Below are positions 15,525-24,523 of a stretch of DNA of 43,241 nt, one piece after another; positions within the stretch are counted from its first letter, which is position 1, and each line of letters starts with the position of its first letter. The DNA is from Clostridia bacterium. Lineage in GTDB: Bacteria; Bacillota; Clostridia; Peptostreptococcales; Anaerovoracaceae. The stretch is from NCBI GenBank assembly GCA_024689085.1, contig JAILDT010000069.1, positions 1-43,241 on the forward strand. The letters run 5' to 3'. The translations under genes were made by a program, and so were the position numbers. The notes below the pieces were generated by a model. The model searched no databases. It was not told where the DNA came from and saw only the letters and a list, made by a program, of their open reading frames with translations.

Positions 15525-16838
15525 CTATACGGTCTTGCGCCTGTTGCGTAAGAGTACGATGACAACTGCGATTGCGATTGCGATAAGAGCCAGAATAATG
15601 GCGATCTTTGTAGCGCCGCCCACACCTGACTGCTCATCACCGATAGACTTGCCTTCTTCTGCTGCGAGATAAACGTGAACAGCATCCGTGGATCCTTCGG
15701 TGTACTCAACAACGACCTGCTGTCCGAGCGCTTCTTCGCTGGTTACATCGAGCTGAGCGCCTGCGATGTTATAGGTGGTTCCGTCGTCAAGAGTAAGAGT
15801 TCTTCCATCAACATCAGTTACGATGCCCTTTGCGATAAGGGTTACAGGTTCTTCTGTCTGCTTTTCCGTCTGTTCTTCCGTTACCTCTTCCGTCTGCTCT
15901 TCCGTTACCTCTTCCGTCTGCTCTTCTGTTACTTCTTGAGTCTGTTCTTCTGTAGACTTGGTTTCGGTAGCTTTGGTTTCGGTAGCTTTGGTTTCAGTAG
16001 CTTTGGTTTCGGTAGCTTTAGTTGCTGTCGCCTTAGCCGGATCCTTCGTCGTCAGATAACTAGATGCGATGAAGCGGTCCTTATCCTTGTAAGTGACTCT
16101 GCTCCAGCCGTTGCTCAGTACGCCGGTACGAGTGAGTTTCGTCCCTTTCTTGATGGTACCGACCTTTTCGGAATCTGTGCTGGCTTCCGCTCTGACGTTG
16201 ACCTGGGTCGACGCCCAAACCGTTTCATTGGCAGCCTTGACCGATACAGCGTTGGCAGTTGTTTCAGTCGGTTCGGTATTCTTGGCAGCTGACATGCTTC
16301 TGACATAAGCATGGCTCGTGTCGTCGCCGTTGATGACGCCCGCGTACGTTACCTTGACGGCTTCGCCGGCCTTCACCTTGCCATTCTGAGCAGCGACATC
16401 CGCTTTCTGGAACGTGTATTTCTTGTTGTTGCTCGTGATGGTTACTGTGCTGTCGCTGTTAATGGAGTCGATGACGCCCTCGATGGTTGTCTCCGCGCCC
16501 GCGACATCGACGACCTTCTGAACCTGACACCCTGATGTATCGCCGTTTACGACTTCGCCGGTATACTCAACAGTAGCGGTATCGCCAGGGTTGATGCCGT
16601 CCTCGGATACGATTTCAGCATTTTCGATGTTGAAATTCAGTTCCTCGTCGGCCTGTGTGTAGATCTGAAGCTGCCCGCCTGACAGTTCATCAACGATACC
16701 CGCTACACTGTGCGCAGCAGCGGCTTCTGTTGCAGGTTCAGGCTCTTCGGAAGTTTCGCCGCAGCCGGCCATGAGCAAAGCCATCAGAACGACGGTTGCA
16801 ACCGCCGCCAGCGTCAGCAGTAAGTTCTTTCTTTTCAT
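15525..16838 (-). CDS. Lipoprotein with SH3 domain, acidic repeats and C-terminal helix
   Basis: 437-residue secreted protein of unknown function. A signal peptide ends in the lipobox LMAGC, so the mature protein starts with a lipid-modified cysteine. Two small beta domains follow (HSVAGIVDELSGGQLQIYT; TTIEGVIDSINSDSTVTIT), then a bacterial SH3 domain (STQVNVRAEASTDSEKVGTI, residues about 195-260). Next come KATET repeats (about four copies) and TEEQTEEV repeats (about three copies), another small domain, and a C-terminal hydrophobic helix with RNRRKTV. GGAGGT lies 11 bases before the ATG at 16838. It may hold the cell wall to the membrane from both ends. The repeats are in frame in the DNA (15-base and 24-base units). 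Confidence 0.82.
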   Translation of the reverse strand: MKRKNLLLTLAAVATVVLMALLMAGCGETSEEPEPATEAAAAHSVAGIVDELSGGQLQIYTQADEELNFNIENAEIVSEDGINPGDTATVEYTGEVVNGDTSGCQVQKVVDVAGAETTIEGVIDSINSDSTVTITSNNKKYTFQKADVAAQNGKVKAGEAVKVTYAGVINGDDTSHAYVRSMSAAKNTEPTETTANAVSVKAANETVWASTQVNVRAEASTDSEKVGTIKKGTKLTRTGVLSNGWSRVTYKDKDRFIASSYLTTKDPAKATATKATETKATETKATETKATETKSTEEQTQEVTEEQTEEVTEEQTEEVTEEQTEKQTEEPVTLIAKGIVTDVDGRTLTLDDGTTYNIAGAQLDVTSEEALGQQVVVEYTEGSTDAVHVYLAAEEGKSIGDEQSGVGGATKIAIILALIAIAIAVVIVLLRNRRKTV

Positions 16839-16897
16839 TCTCTGTAATACCTCCTTCAATGTCCCGTGTATATTTCTTTTTCTGCTATAACAAAAAT

Positions 16898-16925
16898 AGT
16901 ATACAACAAACTGCAGCCATTTGAA
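16898..16925 (-). promoter_or_regulatory. Promoter of lipoprotein gene
   Basis: Minus strand TTCAAA, 16 bases, TATACT, about 60 bases before the ATG. The -10 box is good; the -35 box is moderate. Confidence 0.45.
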
Positions 16926-16979
16926 TATACTTTCTAAACAACTTTATATATCTTACTTTTATGCAATAAAGGAAAGTTG

Positions 16980-16988
16980 TGTTAAAAT
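16980..16988 (+). promoter_or_regulatory. Extended -10 promoter of malQ
   Basis: TGTTAAAAT fits the extended -10 form. The start would be near 16995, leaving a leader of about 24 bases with TAAGGAGG. Confidence 0.5.
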
Positions 16989-17018
16989 AGCAACATCTAC
17001 ATAAGGAGGACGCAACCA

Positions 17019-18542
17019 ATGAGAGCAAGCGGGATACTGCTGCCGATTTTCTCCCTGCCGTCGAAATACGGCGCGGGTGATGTTTATGCAGAAGCATACG
17101 ATTTCATAGACAGACTGCACGAAGCAGGACAGCGCTTCTGGCAGGTGCTGCCCATCGGTCCGGTCAACAAGGAATACTGTCCCTATCAGTCGGGCTCCGG
17201 TTTCGCAGGCGAGCCGCTCTTGATCTCTCTGGAACGGCTCCGGGACAAAGGCCTTCTGTCCGATTTGGATCTGGTGGCTTTTGACGATCCGGACATGACG
17301 TGGGAAGACAGGATGGCGTGCAGAAGGGAACTGCTGAAACTGGCCTATCGCGCTTTTCGGGAGAAGCTGGCCGAAGATGAGGAGGCGGAACTCCACTACA
17401 TGGCTTTCTGCAGAATGGAAGAGGAATGGCTGAATGATTACTCGCTTTATTCAGCTGTTGCGGACCATTATGACGACGGGGACTGGTCTTTGTGGGAAGA
17501 AGATCTGCGGACCAGAAACTCCAGCGCTATGGCGAAGTGGTCCATCATGCTGTCCAATGAAATCGAATACTACAGATGGACCCAGTACGAGTTCTTCGAG
17601 GAGTGGGACAGGCTCAAAAGATACGCCCACGCCAAGGGCGTCGAACTCATCGGTGATATTCCGTACTACGCAGCGTTTGAGAGCGCGGACTGCTGGGCGC
17701 ATCCGGAGCTGTTCCGGTTGGAAACCGGCGCGGAAGAAGGCTTTGAAGCCGGTGCGCCGCCGGACGGATTCACATCCAAAGGTCAGTGCTGGGGCAATCC
17801 TGTCTACAACTGGGACGCGCACAAAGCCCAGCATTATGACTGGTGGATCAGAAGGATCCGGCAGCAGTTCCGGTTTTTCGACGTGGTCAGGCTGGACCAC
17901 ATGCGAGGATTTGAATCCTACTATGCCATCCCGATGGAAACAGAAGATCCGCGGGAGGGACACTGGGAGAAGGGTCCGGGCATGGAACTCTTCGACGCTG
18001 TGAAGGAAGCAATCGGCGAATGCCGGTTCATTGCGGAGGATCTGGGTTATCTGACGGAAGAAGTAAAACAGATGATGAATCAGGCGGGGTATCCCGGCAT
18101 GAAAGTGCTGCAGTTCGCTTTTGATACCAGCGAGGAAAACGTCTACCTACCGATGAATTACGATACGGATCATTCCGTGATTTACACAGGGACCCATGAC
18201 AACGACACGACCCTAGGCTGGTATGCAAAAGCAGAAGAATGGAAGAAACGGTTCGTTTCCTGGTACTTGCGCGAGAAGGCGGGACTGGATGACGGCGCAG
18301 ACGAGCCGGATGAGATCATGGAGCCGGAAGAAGCCGTCAAAGGACTGGTGGAGCTGGCTCTGGGCAGCCGATGCGAACTGTGCATCATTCCAATGCAGGA
18401 TTATCTGCTGCTGGGAAGCGAAGCGAGAATCAACGTGCCAGGTGTCGCGAAAGGGAACTGGCGCTGGCAGATGGAGGACGATGCGTTCAGCCGTGAACTG
18501 GCAGAAGCAATTGCGAAAAAAACCATCCACTACAAACGATAA
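17019..18542 (+). CDS. malQ: 4-alpha-glucanotransferase (amylomaltase)
   Basis: 507-residue GH77 enzyme that moves alpha-1,4-glucan segments between maltodextrins, making longer chains for phosphorylase and freeing glucose. The start RASGILLPIFSLPSKYGAGD, the SGSGFAGEPLLISLE segment, the nucleophile aspartate in VVRLDHMRGF, the acid glutamate in FIAEDLGYLTEEV and the third aspartate in TGTHDNDTTLGW are all seen. TAAGGAGGA lies eight bases before the ATG. It stands alone on the plus strand, converging on the glg operon across a shared terminator, and belongs functionally to the glycogen island. Cytoplasmic. Confidence 0.96.
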   Translation: MRASGILLPIFSLPSKYGAGDVYAEAYDFIDRLHEAGQRFWQVLPIGPVNKEYCPYQSGSGFAGEPLLISLERLRDKGLLSDLDLVAFDDPDMTWEDRMACRRELLKLAYRAFREKLAEDEEAELHYMAFCRMEEEWLNDYSLYSAVADHYDDGDWSLWEEDLRTRNSSAMAKWSIMLSNEIEYYRWTQYEFFEEWDRLKRYAHAKGVELIGDIPYYAAFESADCWAHPELFRLETGAEEGFEAGAPPDGFTSKGQCWGNPVYNWDAHKAQHYDWWIRRIRQQFRFFDVVRLDHMRGFESYYAIPMETEDPREGHWEKGPGMELFDAVKEAIGECRFIAEDLGYLTEEVKQMMNQAGYPGMKVLQFAFDTSEENVYLPMNYDTDHSVIYTGTHDNDTTLGWYAKAEEWKKRFVSWYLREKAGLDDGADEPDEIMEPEEAVKGLVELALGSRCELCIIPMQDYLLLGSEARINVPGVAKGNWRWQMEDDAFSRELAEAIAKKTIHYKR

Positions 18543-18550
18543 GGCAAGAA

Positions 18551-18578
18551 AAAAATGGGGCGCAGCGCCCCATTTTTT
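18551..18578. terminator. Bidirectional intrinsic terminator
   Basis: A near-perfect palindrome AAAAATGGGGCGC / GCGCCCCATTTTTT centred at 18564, between malQ and the converging pgm. It ends transcription in both directions. Confidence 0.88.
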
Positions 18579-18597
18579 CCTGATTTTATGATTCCGG

Positions 18598-20316
18598 TCA
18601 TGCCTTGACCAGTGCAAGCAGTGCGGTCTTAATGGCGTCGAGGGCGATATCGCAGCCTTCTTCGTCGCCGCCCTGGGCCATCAGGTACAGTTTGACCTTC
18701 GGCTCCGTACCGGAAGGACGCACGATGGCTTTGGATCCGCCGGCCAGCTCGTAGAAGAGCATGTTGGCGGACGGCAGCCCTGTCGGTGACGTCTCGCCGG
18801 TGGCGGCATCTGTAATCAGACCGGTGCTGTAGTCGCGGATCTTCTCGATTGGGAATCCGATTTCTGCCGGAGGCTCATCCCGCAGTTTTTTCATGACAGC
18901 GGCCATCTTATCCGACGCATCGAAGCCTTCGAACAGGATGGAGAGGACTTCCTCCTTGAAGTAGCCATATTTTTTATACATTTCCTGCAGGACCTCATAG
19001 AGCGTCATGCCTTTGCATGCGTAGTAGCAGGCCATCTCGCAGAGGAGCATGGACGCGACGATGGCGTCCTTGTCGCGGGCATAGGTGCCGGAGAGATAGC
19101 CGTTGCTCTCCTCAAATCCGAAGAGGAAGGTGTGCTCGCCGTTGGCTTCCCACTCCTTGATTTTCTCACCGATGTACTTGAAACCGGTGAGTACGTCGAT
19201 GACTGCCACGCCGTTGGCTGCGCAGATGGCGTTGGCCATCGGAGTCGAAACGACGCTCTTCACCGCGGCACTGTTAGCTGCCAGCGTACCGGCTTCCTTC
19301 TTCGCCTGAATGAGATAATCCAAAAGCAGAACGCCCAGCTGATTGCCTGTCAGCATGATGAACTCGTCGCCGTTTCTGACAACAGCGCCGCACCGGTCGC
19401 CGTCCGGGTCTGTACCGATGATGAGGTTCGCGTCGTGGGCTTTTGCCAGTTCGATCGCCAGTTCAAACGTGCCGATATTATCCGGGTTCGGTGAAGCGAC
19501 CGTTGGGAAGTTGCCGTCGATGATCATCTGCTCCGGAACGGTGATGATGTTCTCTGCGCCGAGGCGTTTGAGCACTTCCGGTACAAGTTGATATCCTGTG
19601 CCGTGCAGCGGCGTGTAGATCAGTTTAAAATCCGCGGCTTCCTTAACGGATGCAGCGCTTGCCGATTGCTCCAGTACGCGTGCGAGATATTTCTCGTCCA
19701 TCTCCCCGCCGAGAATCGTGATGAAACCGGCTTCTGATGCTTTTGCGAAATCCATGGTCTTCACATCTTCGAAGATGTCGCTCCGGATCATGGAATCGGC
19801 AACCTGCGCGGCGTGTTCCGGCGGAAGCTGCGCCCCGTCGGCCCAGTAGACTTTGTAGCCGTTGTATTCCTTCGGGTTGTGGCTGGCAGTAACGTTGATG
19901 CCGGCGATGGAATTCGTCTCACGGAGTGCGAAGGACAGTTCCGGCGTTGGCCGCAGGCTCTCGAAGAAGTAAACGTGGATGCCGTTGGCTGCCAGAACCC
20001 CTGCCGCTTCACGGGCAAACAGATCGCTGTTGTTTCTGGAGTCGTAGGAAATCGTCACGCCGCTTTTGCCTTCCTCGCTGCTGCTGTTGATCAAGTCAGC
20101 CAGGCCCTGGGTTGCGTAGCGGACGGTGTACACGTTCATGCCGAACAAGCCGGCGCACATGATGCCGCGCAGCCCGGCAGTGCCGAAGTCCAGCGGTTTG
20201 CTGAATCTTCCTTCGATTTCCTTCTCGTTGCCTGCAATGGCGCGGAGTTCTTCCTTCGTCGCAGCATCGACGATGTCACTGGCCAGCCAGCGTTCATATT
20301 CTTTTCTGTAATCCAT
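18598..20316 (-). CDS. pgm: Phosphoglucomutase / phosphomannomutase
   Basis: 572-residue alpha-D-phosphohexomutase that interconverts glucose-1-phosphate and glucose-6-phosphate, linking glycogen to glycolysis. The catalytic phosphoserine loop NVTASHNPKEYNGYK, the metal loop GTDPDGDRCG, the sugar loop FGFEESNGYLSG and the phosphate loop RPSGTEPKVKLY are all present, in family order. The length matches the long Firmicute PgcA type. AAAGGAGAA lies eight bases before the ATG at 20316; the longer in-frame extension to 20346 lacks a binding site. It is the last gene of the minus-strand glgBCD operon, 34 bases after the GH13 gene. Preference for glucose over mannose is inferred from the setting. 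Confidence 0.93.
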   Translation of the reverse strand: MDYRKEYERWLASDIVDAATKEELRAIAGNEKEIEGRFSKPLDFGTAGLRGIMCAGLFGMNVYTVRYATQGLADLINSSSEEGKSGVTISYDSRNNSDLFAREAAGVLAANGIHVYFFESLRPTPELSFALRETNSIAGINVTASHNPKEYNGYKVYWADGAQLPPEHAAQVADSMIRSDIFEDVKTMDFAKASEAGFITILGGEMDEKYLARVLEQSASAASVKEAADFKLIYTPLHGTGYQLVPEVLKRLGAENIITVPEQMIIDGNFPTVASPNPDNIGTFELAIELAKAHDANLIIGTDPDGDRCGAVVRNGDEFIMLTGNQLGVLLLDYLIQAKKEAGTLAANSAAVKSVVSTPMANAICAANGVAVIDVLTGFKYIGEKIKEWEANGEHTFLFGFEESNGYLSGTYARDKDAIVASMLLCEMACYYACKGMTLYEVLQEMYKKYGYFKEEVLSILFEGFDASDKMAAVMKKLRDEPPAEIGFPIEKIRDYSTGLITDAATGETSPTGLPSANMLFYELAGGSKAIVRPSGTEPKVKLYLMAQGGDEEGCDIALDAIKTALLALVKA

Positions 20317-20350
20317 GGTAAACAGTTCTCCTTTTTCTATTCGCAAAAAG

Positions 20351-22234
20351 CTACTCGCTTGATTTTTCCAATAATACGGCGCCGCCCGGGCGCAGGGTCA
20401 CGGTCCCGTCGTGGGTCAGCTCGGTCAGAAGATCCGTCCAGTGGCCTTCCAGCGCAAGGTGGTGCTCGTGTGCACCGCAATTGACAGCCGTAATGACAGA
20501 GGCAAAAGCATCACTGTCCGGTTCGCAGTCTTCGCGGAACCGCTCGAAGGCGTAGAACCCGTCGCCGGCCATGATGGTCCGGTATCCGCCGCGTTGGTAG
20601 ACGTCGCGGGCTGTCCTGAGGTGGGTGATCTTCTTATACCAGCTCAGCAGTTCCTCATTCTCATGCCCCCATGGATAGCAGGTCCGGTTGAACGGATCCT
20701 TATATCCCTCGACGCCGGCTTCGTCGCCGTAGTAGATGCAAGGGACGCCCGGCAGGGTCATCTGTATCAGGGACGCTGTCTTCAGCCGTTCGATGCCAAG
20801 GGCCCATTCCTCCTTGCTCATGTGAATCTGCGACTGCATATCCCGCGGAGGATCGGCGCCCAGTTCCACACCTGCCAGCGCCGTGATGATCCTGACGCTG
20901 TCGTGGGTACCCAGCACATTCATCAGACAGTGGAGTACTTCCGGCGGATAGTTCTCTACAATGCTTTCCACAGTCTGGGCGAGCCCGTCCGCGTTTCCGT
21001 AGCGGACGAAATCTATGATGGCCGTCCGGAACGGATAGTTCATGACGGAATCCAGCCGGTTTCCTTCGAAATAGTTCTTGCGTTCATCATAAGCGACTTT
21101 ATGTGAGGCGTCCTCCCAGACTTCTCCGATGATGAGAGCGTCGCTTTTTTCTGCTTTTGCAGCATGCACCAGAGCGTCGAGAAAATCGTTCGGCAGCTCG
21201 TCGGCCACGTCGAGACGCCAGCCGGAAGCTCCTGCGCGGAGCCATTTGCGGATGATGCCGTCTTCACCTGTGATGTACTGCGTGTAACCGGGATCGCGTT
21301 TGTTCAGTTTCGGCAGTGTCTTGAAATCCCACCAGCAGTCGTAGGTTTCTCCTTCGTGGAAAAAGTACCAGCTGCGGTACGGGGAGTCCGGGTGGCCGTA
21401 AGCGCCAAGGGCAGGGCTGTAGTGCCCGTACTTGTCGAAGTACTTTGAATCAGATCCTGTGTGGGCGAAGACGCCGTCGCAGATGACGCGCATGCCGTAA
21501 TCGGCAGCGTCGCTGCAGAGAGTTCTGAAAACCTCTTCCGTCCCAAACATAGGATCGATTTTTTCATAATCTCCGGTGTCGTATTTGTGGTTGGAATAGG
21601 CTTCGAATACCGGACTCAGATAAATGCACGTGACATGCAGCTCGGCCAGATAAGGAAGCTTTTGGCGGATGCCTTCCAGGTCGCCGCCGAAGAAATCGTT
21701 GTTGAGGATCTTCAGTTTCTTTGGTTTCCATTCCGGCACACCGCCCCAGTCGTGGCGGTTGATTTTGTTTTCCATTCTGACGCGCGGACGACCGGATTTG
21801 TGGAAACGGTCCACAAAGATGTGATAGAACACACCTCCGTCGATCCATTCCGGCGCGTCATAGGCGCGCTTGTAAACAGTCTGTTGCCAGGCGGCCGGTT
21901 CATCCGTCACGACGGCTCTGTTCTCTGCGTCTTTTCCGATACGCAGCAGACCATCCTCGGTCAGCACCTCAAAGTGATACCAGTACAGACCGGTGTCGTG
22001 GATGGTGAAGCAGACGGAATAGGCATTGGAGCAGCCATTGCAGCCGGTCGCTTCCATCTCATAGACTGCCGGCATGTCGTGGCGGTCGTACTTGATGATC
22101 AGCCGCACGGCGGTTGGATGCAGTTCCTCCGAAACAAGGAGACGGAAACAAAGCTCTGTGCCAGTCCTCACGGCTCCCAGAGGTGATTTGAAATATTCAT
22201 TTCTCGAGTCAAAAACAATGTCGGCCTTTTTCAA
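20351..22234 (-). CDS. GH13 alpha-glucan hydrolase (neopullulanase-like)
   Basis: 627-residue glycoside hydrolase of family 13. An N-terminal beta-sandwich domain (residues 1-120, likely carbohydrate-binding, with WYHFEV) precedes the TIM barrel (GGVFYHIFVDRFHKSG near 130). Catalytic residues are the nucleophile aspartate in GWRLDVADE, the acid glutamate in IIGEVWE, and the aspartate in LGTHDSVR. The usual DxVFNH is DGVFAH here, as in several relatives. There is no signal peptide, so it acts on internal glucan or maltodextrin. The start codon is TTG at 22234 with AAAGGA seven bases upstream. It starts 15 bases after glgD. Neopullulanase, maltogenic amylase and cyclomaltodextrinase cannot be told apart. 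Confidence 0.9.
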   Translation of the reverse strand: MKKADIVFDSRNEYFKSPLGAVRTGTELCFRLLVSEELHPTAVRLIIKYDRHDMPAVYEMEATGCNGCSNAYSVCFTIHDTGLYWYHFEVLTEDGLLRIGKDAENRAVVTDEPAAWQQTVYKRAYDAPEWIDGGVFYHIFVDRFHKSGRPRVRMENKINRHDWGGVPEWKPKKLKILNNDFFGGDLEGIRQKLPYLAELHVTCIYLSPVFEAYSNHKYDTGDYEKIDPMFGTEEVFRTLCSDAADYGMRVICDGVFAHTGSDSKYFDKYGHYSPALGAYGHPDSPYRSWYFFHEGETYDCWWDFKTLPKLNKRDPGYTQYITGEDGIIRKWLRAGASGWRLDVADELPNDFLDALVHAAKAEKSDALIIGEVWEDASHKVAYDERKNYFEGNRLDSVMNYPFRTAIIDFVRYGNADGLAQTVESIVENYPPEVLHCLMNVLGTHDSVRIITALAGVELGADPPRDMQSQIHMSKEEWALGIERLKTASLIQMTLPGVPCIYYGDEAGVEGYKDPFNRTCYPWGHENEELLSWYKKITHLRTARDVYQRGGYRTIMAGDGFYAFERFREDCEPDSDAFASVITAVNCGAHEHHLALEGHWTDLLTELTHDGTVTLRPGGAVLLEKSSE

Positions 22235-22249
22235 ACAGCAGTCCTTTCC

Positions 22250-23368
22250 TTAGATCACGGAGCTCTTCTTCACATAGAACGGATGGGTCACGTAGCCTGA
22301 AAGCAGTCGTTTGTCATTGATCACCACGTTCTTGTCCAGTACCGCGTAATTCAGCACAGCGCCTTCTCCGATGGTGCAGTTCTGATTGATGACGCAGTTC
22401 TCGACGACGGCCCCTTTCTTGATGTGCACCCCTCTGAAAATCACAGAATTTCTGACCGTTCCCTCAATGGTCGACCCTGCTGCGATGATGGAGTTCGTCG
22501 ACTTGGAATCCGCGCCGTAGAAGGCAGGGGAACTGTTTCCGGCTCTCGTGATGATCGGCCTGAGTTCCTGGGAGAAGAGCTCGTGTCTTACATCAGCGTC
22601 GAGCAGATCCAGATTGCTCTTCAGATACGAGGCAACAGAGTCCACAAACAGCAGTGTCTCATCCGTAACGTATGCCATAACCTTGGAATCTTTCAAAGCA
22701 GGAAGCAGGACGTCCTTTCTGAAACTCATTTTCTGCTTGTCGATGGAATCCGCAATGATATCCAGCAGATCCTCCCGGCTCATGATGTACGTGCTCGTTG
22801 CAACATAGGAGTCCGGCGTCCTATCATTATGGATGATGATGTCTTCGATTCTTCCGTCCTTGTTCAGAACGTACTCTGTCGTCGACATACCTTCGGTCTT
22901 ATTCACAGGATTCTTCGTGCAAAGGCAGGTGAACCGCGCCCCGCTCTCAATGTGCTGCTGCAGCATGGCGGAGTAATCGATGTTGCCGATGGCGTTGCAG
23001 CAGGTAAAGAGAACGTAAGGTTCGCTGTTTTCTCTGATATAGTTCACGTTTGCCTGCAGGGCTTCCAGAATGTTCTCATAACGCACATTGCCGTTGTAGA
23101 AGGAGAATGGAGGAAGAACAGTCAGACCGGTCTTCCTTCTGTGCAGGTCCCATTCGCCGCCGTAGCGGACGTGTCCCATCAGGCTTTCGTACTTGGTGGT
23201 TGCGATGACGCCGATATTGCGGACGCCCGAGTTCGTCATATTGGAAATGAAGAAATCGATGATGCGGTATCTCGCGCCGAACGGAATCGCAGCAAAGATT
23301 CTTTTTGTTGTCAGATCACTGATGTCAGAACTGTGCTCATCAGCAAATACAAGTCCCAGCATTTTCAT
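22250..23368 (-). CDS. glgD: Glucose-1-phosphate adenylyltransferase-like subunit GlgD
   Basis: 372-residue partner of GlgC. It keeps the nucleotidyltransferase fold (RYRIIDFFISNMTNSGVRNIGV near residue 33) and the C-terminal left-handed beta-helix (SVIFRGVHIKKGAVVENCVI). The N-terminal GGxGxRL loop for the nucleotide is replaced by LGLVFADEHSSDISDL, as is typical for GlgD, which is thought to be regulatory rather than catalytic. The ribosome binding site GGAGGT lies within the last codons of glgC; the two genes are three bases apart, so they are tightly coupled. Cytoplasmic hetero-oligomer with GlgC is the known arrangement in Firmicutes. Confidence 0.94.
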   Translation of the reverse strand: MKMLGLVFADEHSSDISDLTTKRIFAAIPFGARYRIIDFFISNMTNSGVRNIGVIATTKYESLMGHVRYGGEWDLHRRKTGLTVLPPFSFYNGNVRYENILEALQANVNYIRENSEPYVLFTCCNAIGNIDYSAMLQQHIESGARFTCLCTKNPVNKTEGMSTTEYVLNKDGRIEDIIIHNDRTPDSYVATSTYIMSREDLLDIIADSIDKQKMSFRKDVLLPALKDSKVMAYVTDETLLFVDSVASYLKSNLDLLDADVRHELFSQELRPIITRAGNSSPAFYGADSKSTNSIIAAGSTIEGTVRNSVIFRGVHIKKGAVVENCVINQNCTIGEGAVLNYAVLDKNVVINDKRLLSGYVTHPFYVKKSSVI

Positions 23369-23371
23369 GTT

Positions 23372-24523
23372 CTATACCTCCTTTGCTTCCACTGTCGTTC
23401 CGGCAGCGATTACCGTCAGCTCTGTCGTTTCTTTATCCCCGCCGACTTTGGCGCCTGCGCAGATACGGACGTTCCTGTCGAGGATGGCGTATTCGACGAC
23501 GGCGTTCTTCTCAATGACAACGTTGTTCATGATGACGCAGTCTTTGACGACGGCGCCTTCCTCAATGACGATGCTGCTGCCGAGGACGGAATCGGAAACC
23601 TGTCCGTTGATCTCATTGCCGGCAGCGCAGTTGCAGTTGTGCAGACTTGCCTCTTCGCCCACGTAAGTCGGCGACTGGATATCATGTCTGTAGTAGATGC
23701 GCCATCCGTCGTCGTTGAGCGCCAGCTCTGGGGCCTCACCCAGCGTATCCATGTTGGCGCTCCAGTAGGAGCCGAGGGTACCGACGTCGCGCCAGTAGCC
23801 TTTGTACAGATAAGCGTGCAGTTTTTCACCGGACGCCAGCATGAGCGGAATAACGTTCTTGCCGAAGTCATTGTCGGAATCAGGGTTCTGCTCATCCAGT
23901 TCCAGATATTTTGCCAGTTTATCGGTGCTGAACACATAGACCCCCATGGAAGCCAGCGTGCTCTTCGGATGCGCCGGTTTCTCAGCGAATTCCGTAATAC
24001 GCCCTGTTTTATCGCAGCTCATGATGCCGAAGCGGCTCGCTTCTTCAAGCGGTACGTCCATAACCGCAATGGTGCAGTCCGCGCCGTTGTCGATGTGCTC
24101 CTGCAGCATGATGTCATAATTCATTTTGTAGATATGGTCGCCGGAAAGGACCAGAACGTAATCCGGGTCATAATTGGAGATGAACTTCAGATTCTGATAG
24201 ATCGCGTTCGCCGTTCCCTTGAACCAGTCTCCGCCTTTGGCAGCCTGATAAGGCGGCAGCACGTGGAGTCCGCCGTAGTTCAGGTCCAGATCCCATGGAT
24301 CGCCGGTTCCCAGATAGTCGTTGAGCTCCAGCGGCTGATACTGTGTCAGAACGCCGACGGTATCAATTCCTGAATTGACACAGTTCGAAAGGGAAAAGTC
24401 GATGATCCGGTATCTCCCTCCAAACGGTACGGCTGGTTTTGCGACGTTCTCCGTCAGGGGAGCAAGTCGGCTGCCCTGACCTCCGGCAAGAAGCATCGCA
24501 ACACATTTTTTCTTTCTCGCCAT
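23372..24523 (-). CDS. glgC: Glucose-1-phosphate adenylyltransferase, catalytic subunit
   Basis: 383-residue enzyme making ADP-glucose from ATP and glucose-1-phosphate, the committed step of glycogen synthesis. The catalytic loop [35 protein letters not shown] (residues 9-43), the metal aspartate in [12 protein letters not shown], and the sugar-binding EFAEKP are all present. A C-terminal beta-helix ([25 protein letters not shown]) completes it. AAGGAGGA lies eight bases before the ATG. The start follows the glgB stop directly (TAAATG), so the two are co-translated. Confidence 0.96.
   Translation of the reverse strand: MARKKKCVAMLLAGGQGSRLAPLTENVAKPAVPFGGRYRIIDFSLSNCVNSGIDTVGVLTQYQPLELNDYLGTGDPWDLDLNYGGLHVLPPYQAAKGGDWFKGTANAIYQNLKFISNYDPDYVLVLSGDHIYKMNYDIMLQEHIDNGADCTIAVMDVPLEEASRFGIMSCDKTGRITEFAEKPAHPKSTLASMGVYVFSTDKLAKYLELDEQNPDSDNDFGKNVIPLMLASGEKLHAYLYKGYWRDVGTLGSYWSANMDTLGEAPELALNDDGWRIYYRHDIQSPTYVGEEASLHNCNCAAGNEINGQVSDSVLGSSIVIEEGAVVKDCVIMNNVVIEKNAVVEYAILDRNVRICAGAKVGGDKETTELTVIAAGTTVEAKEV

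Noticed and set aside
22424-24373. A 649-codon plus-strand frame
   Set aside because: It lies fully antisense to glgC and glgD, both clear genes, and results from codon bias.
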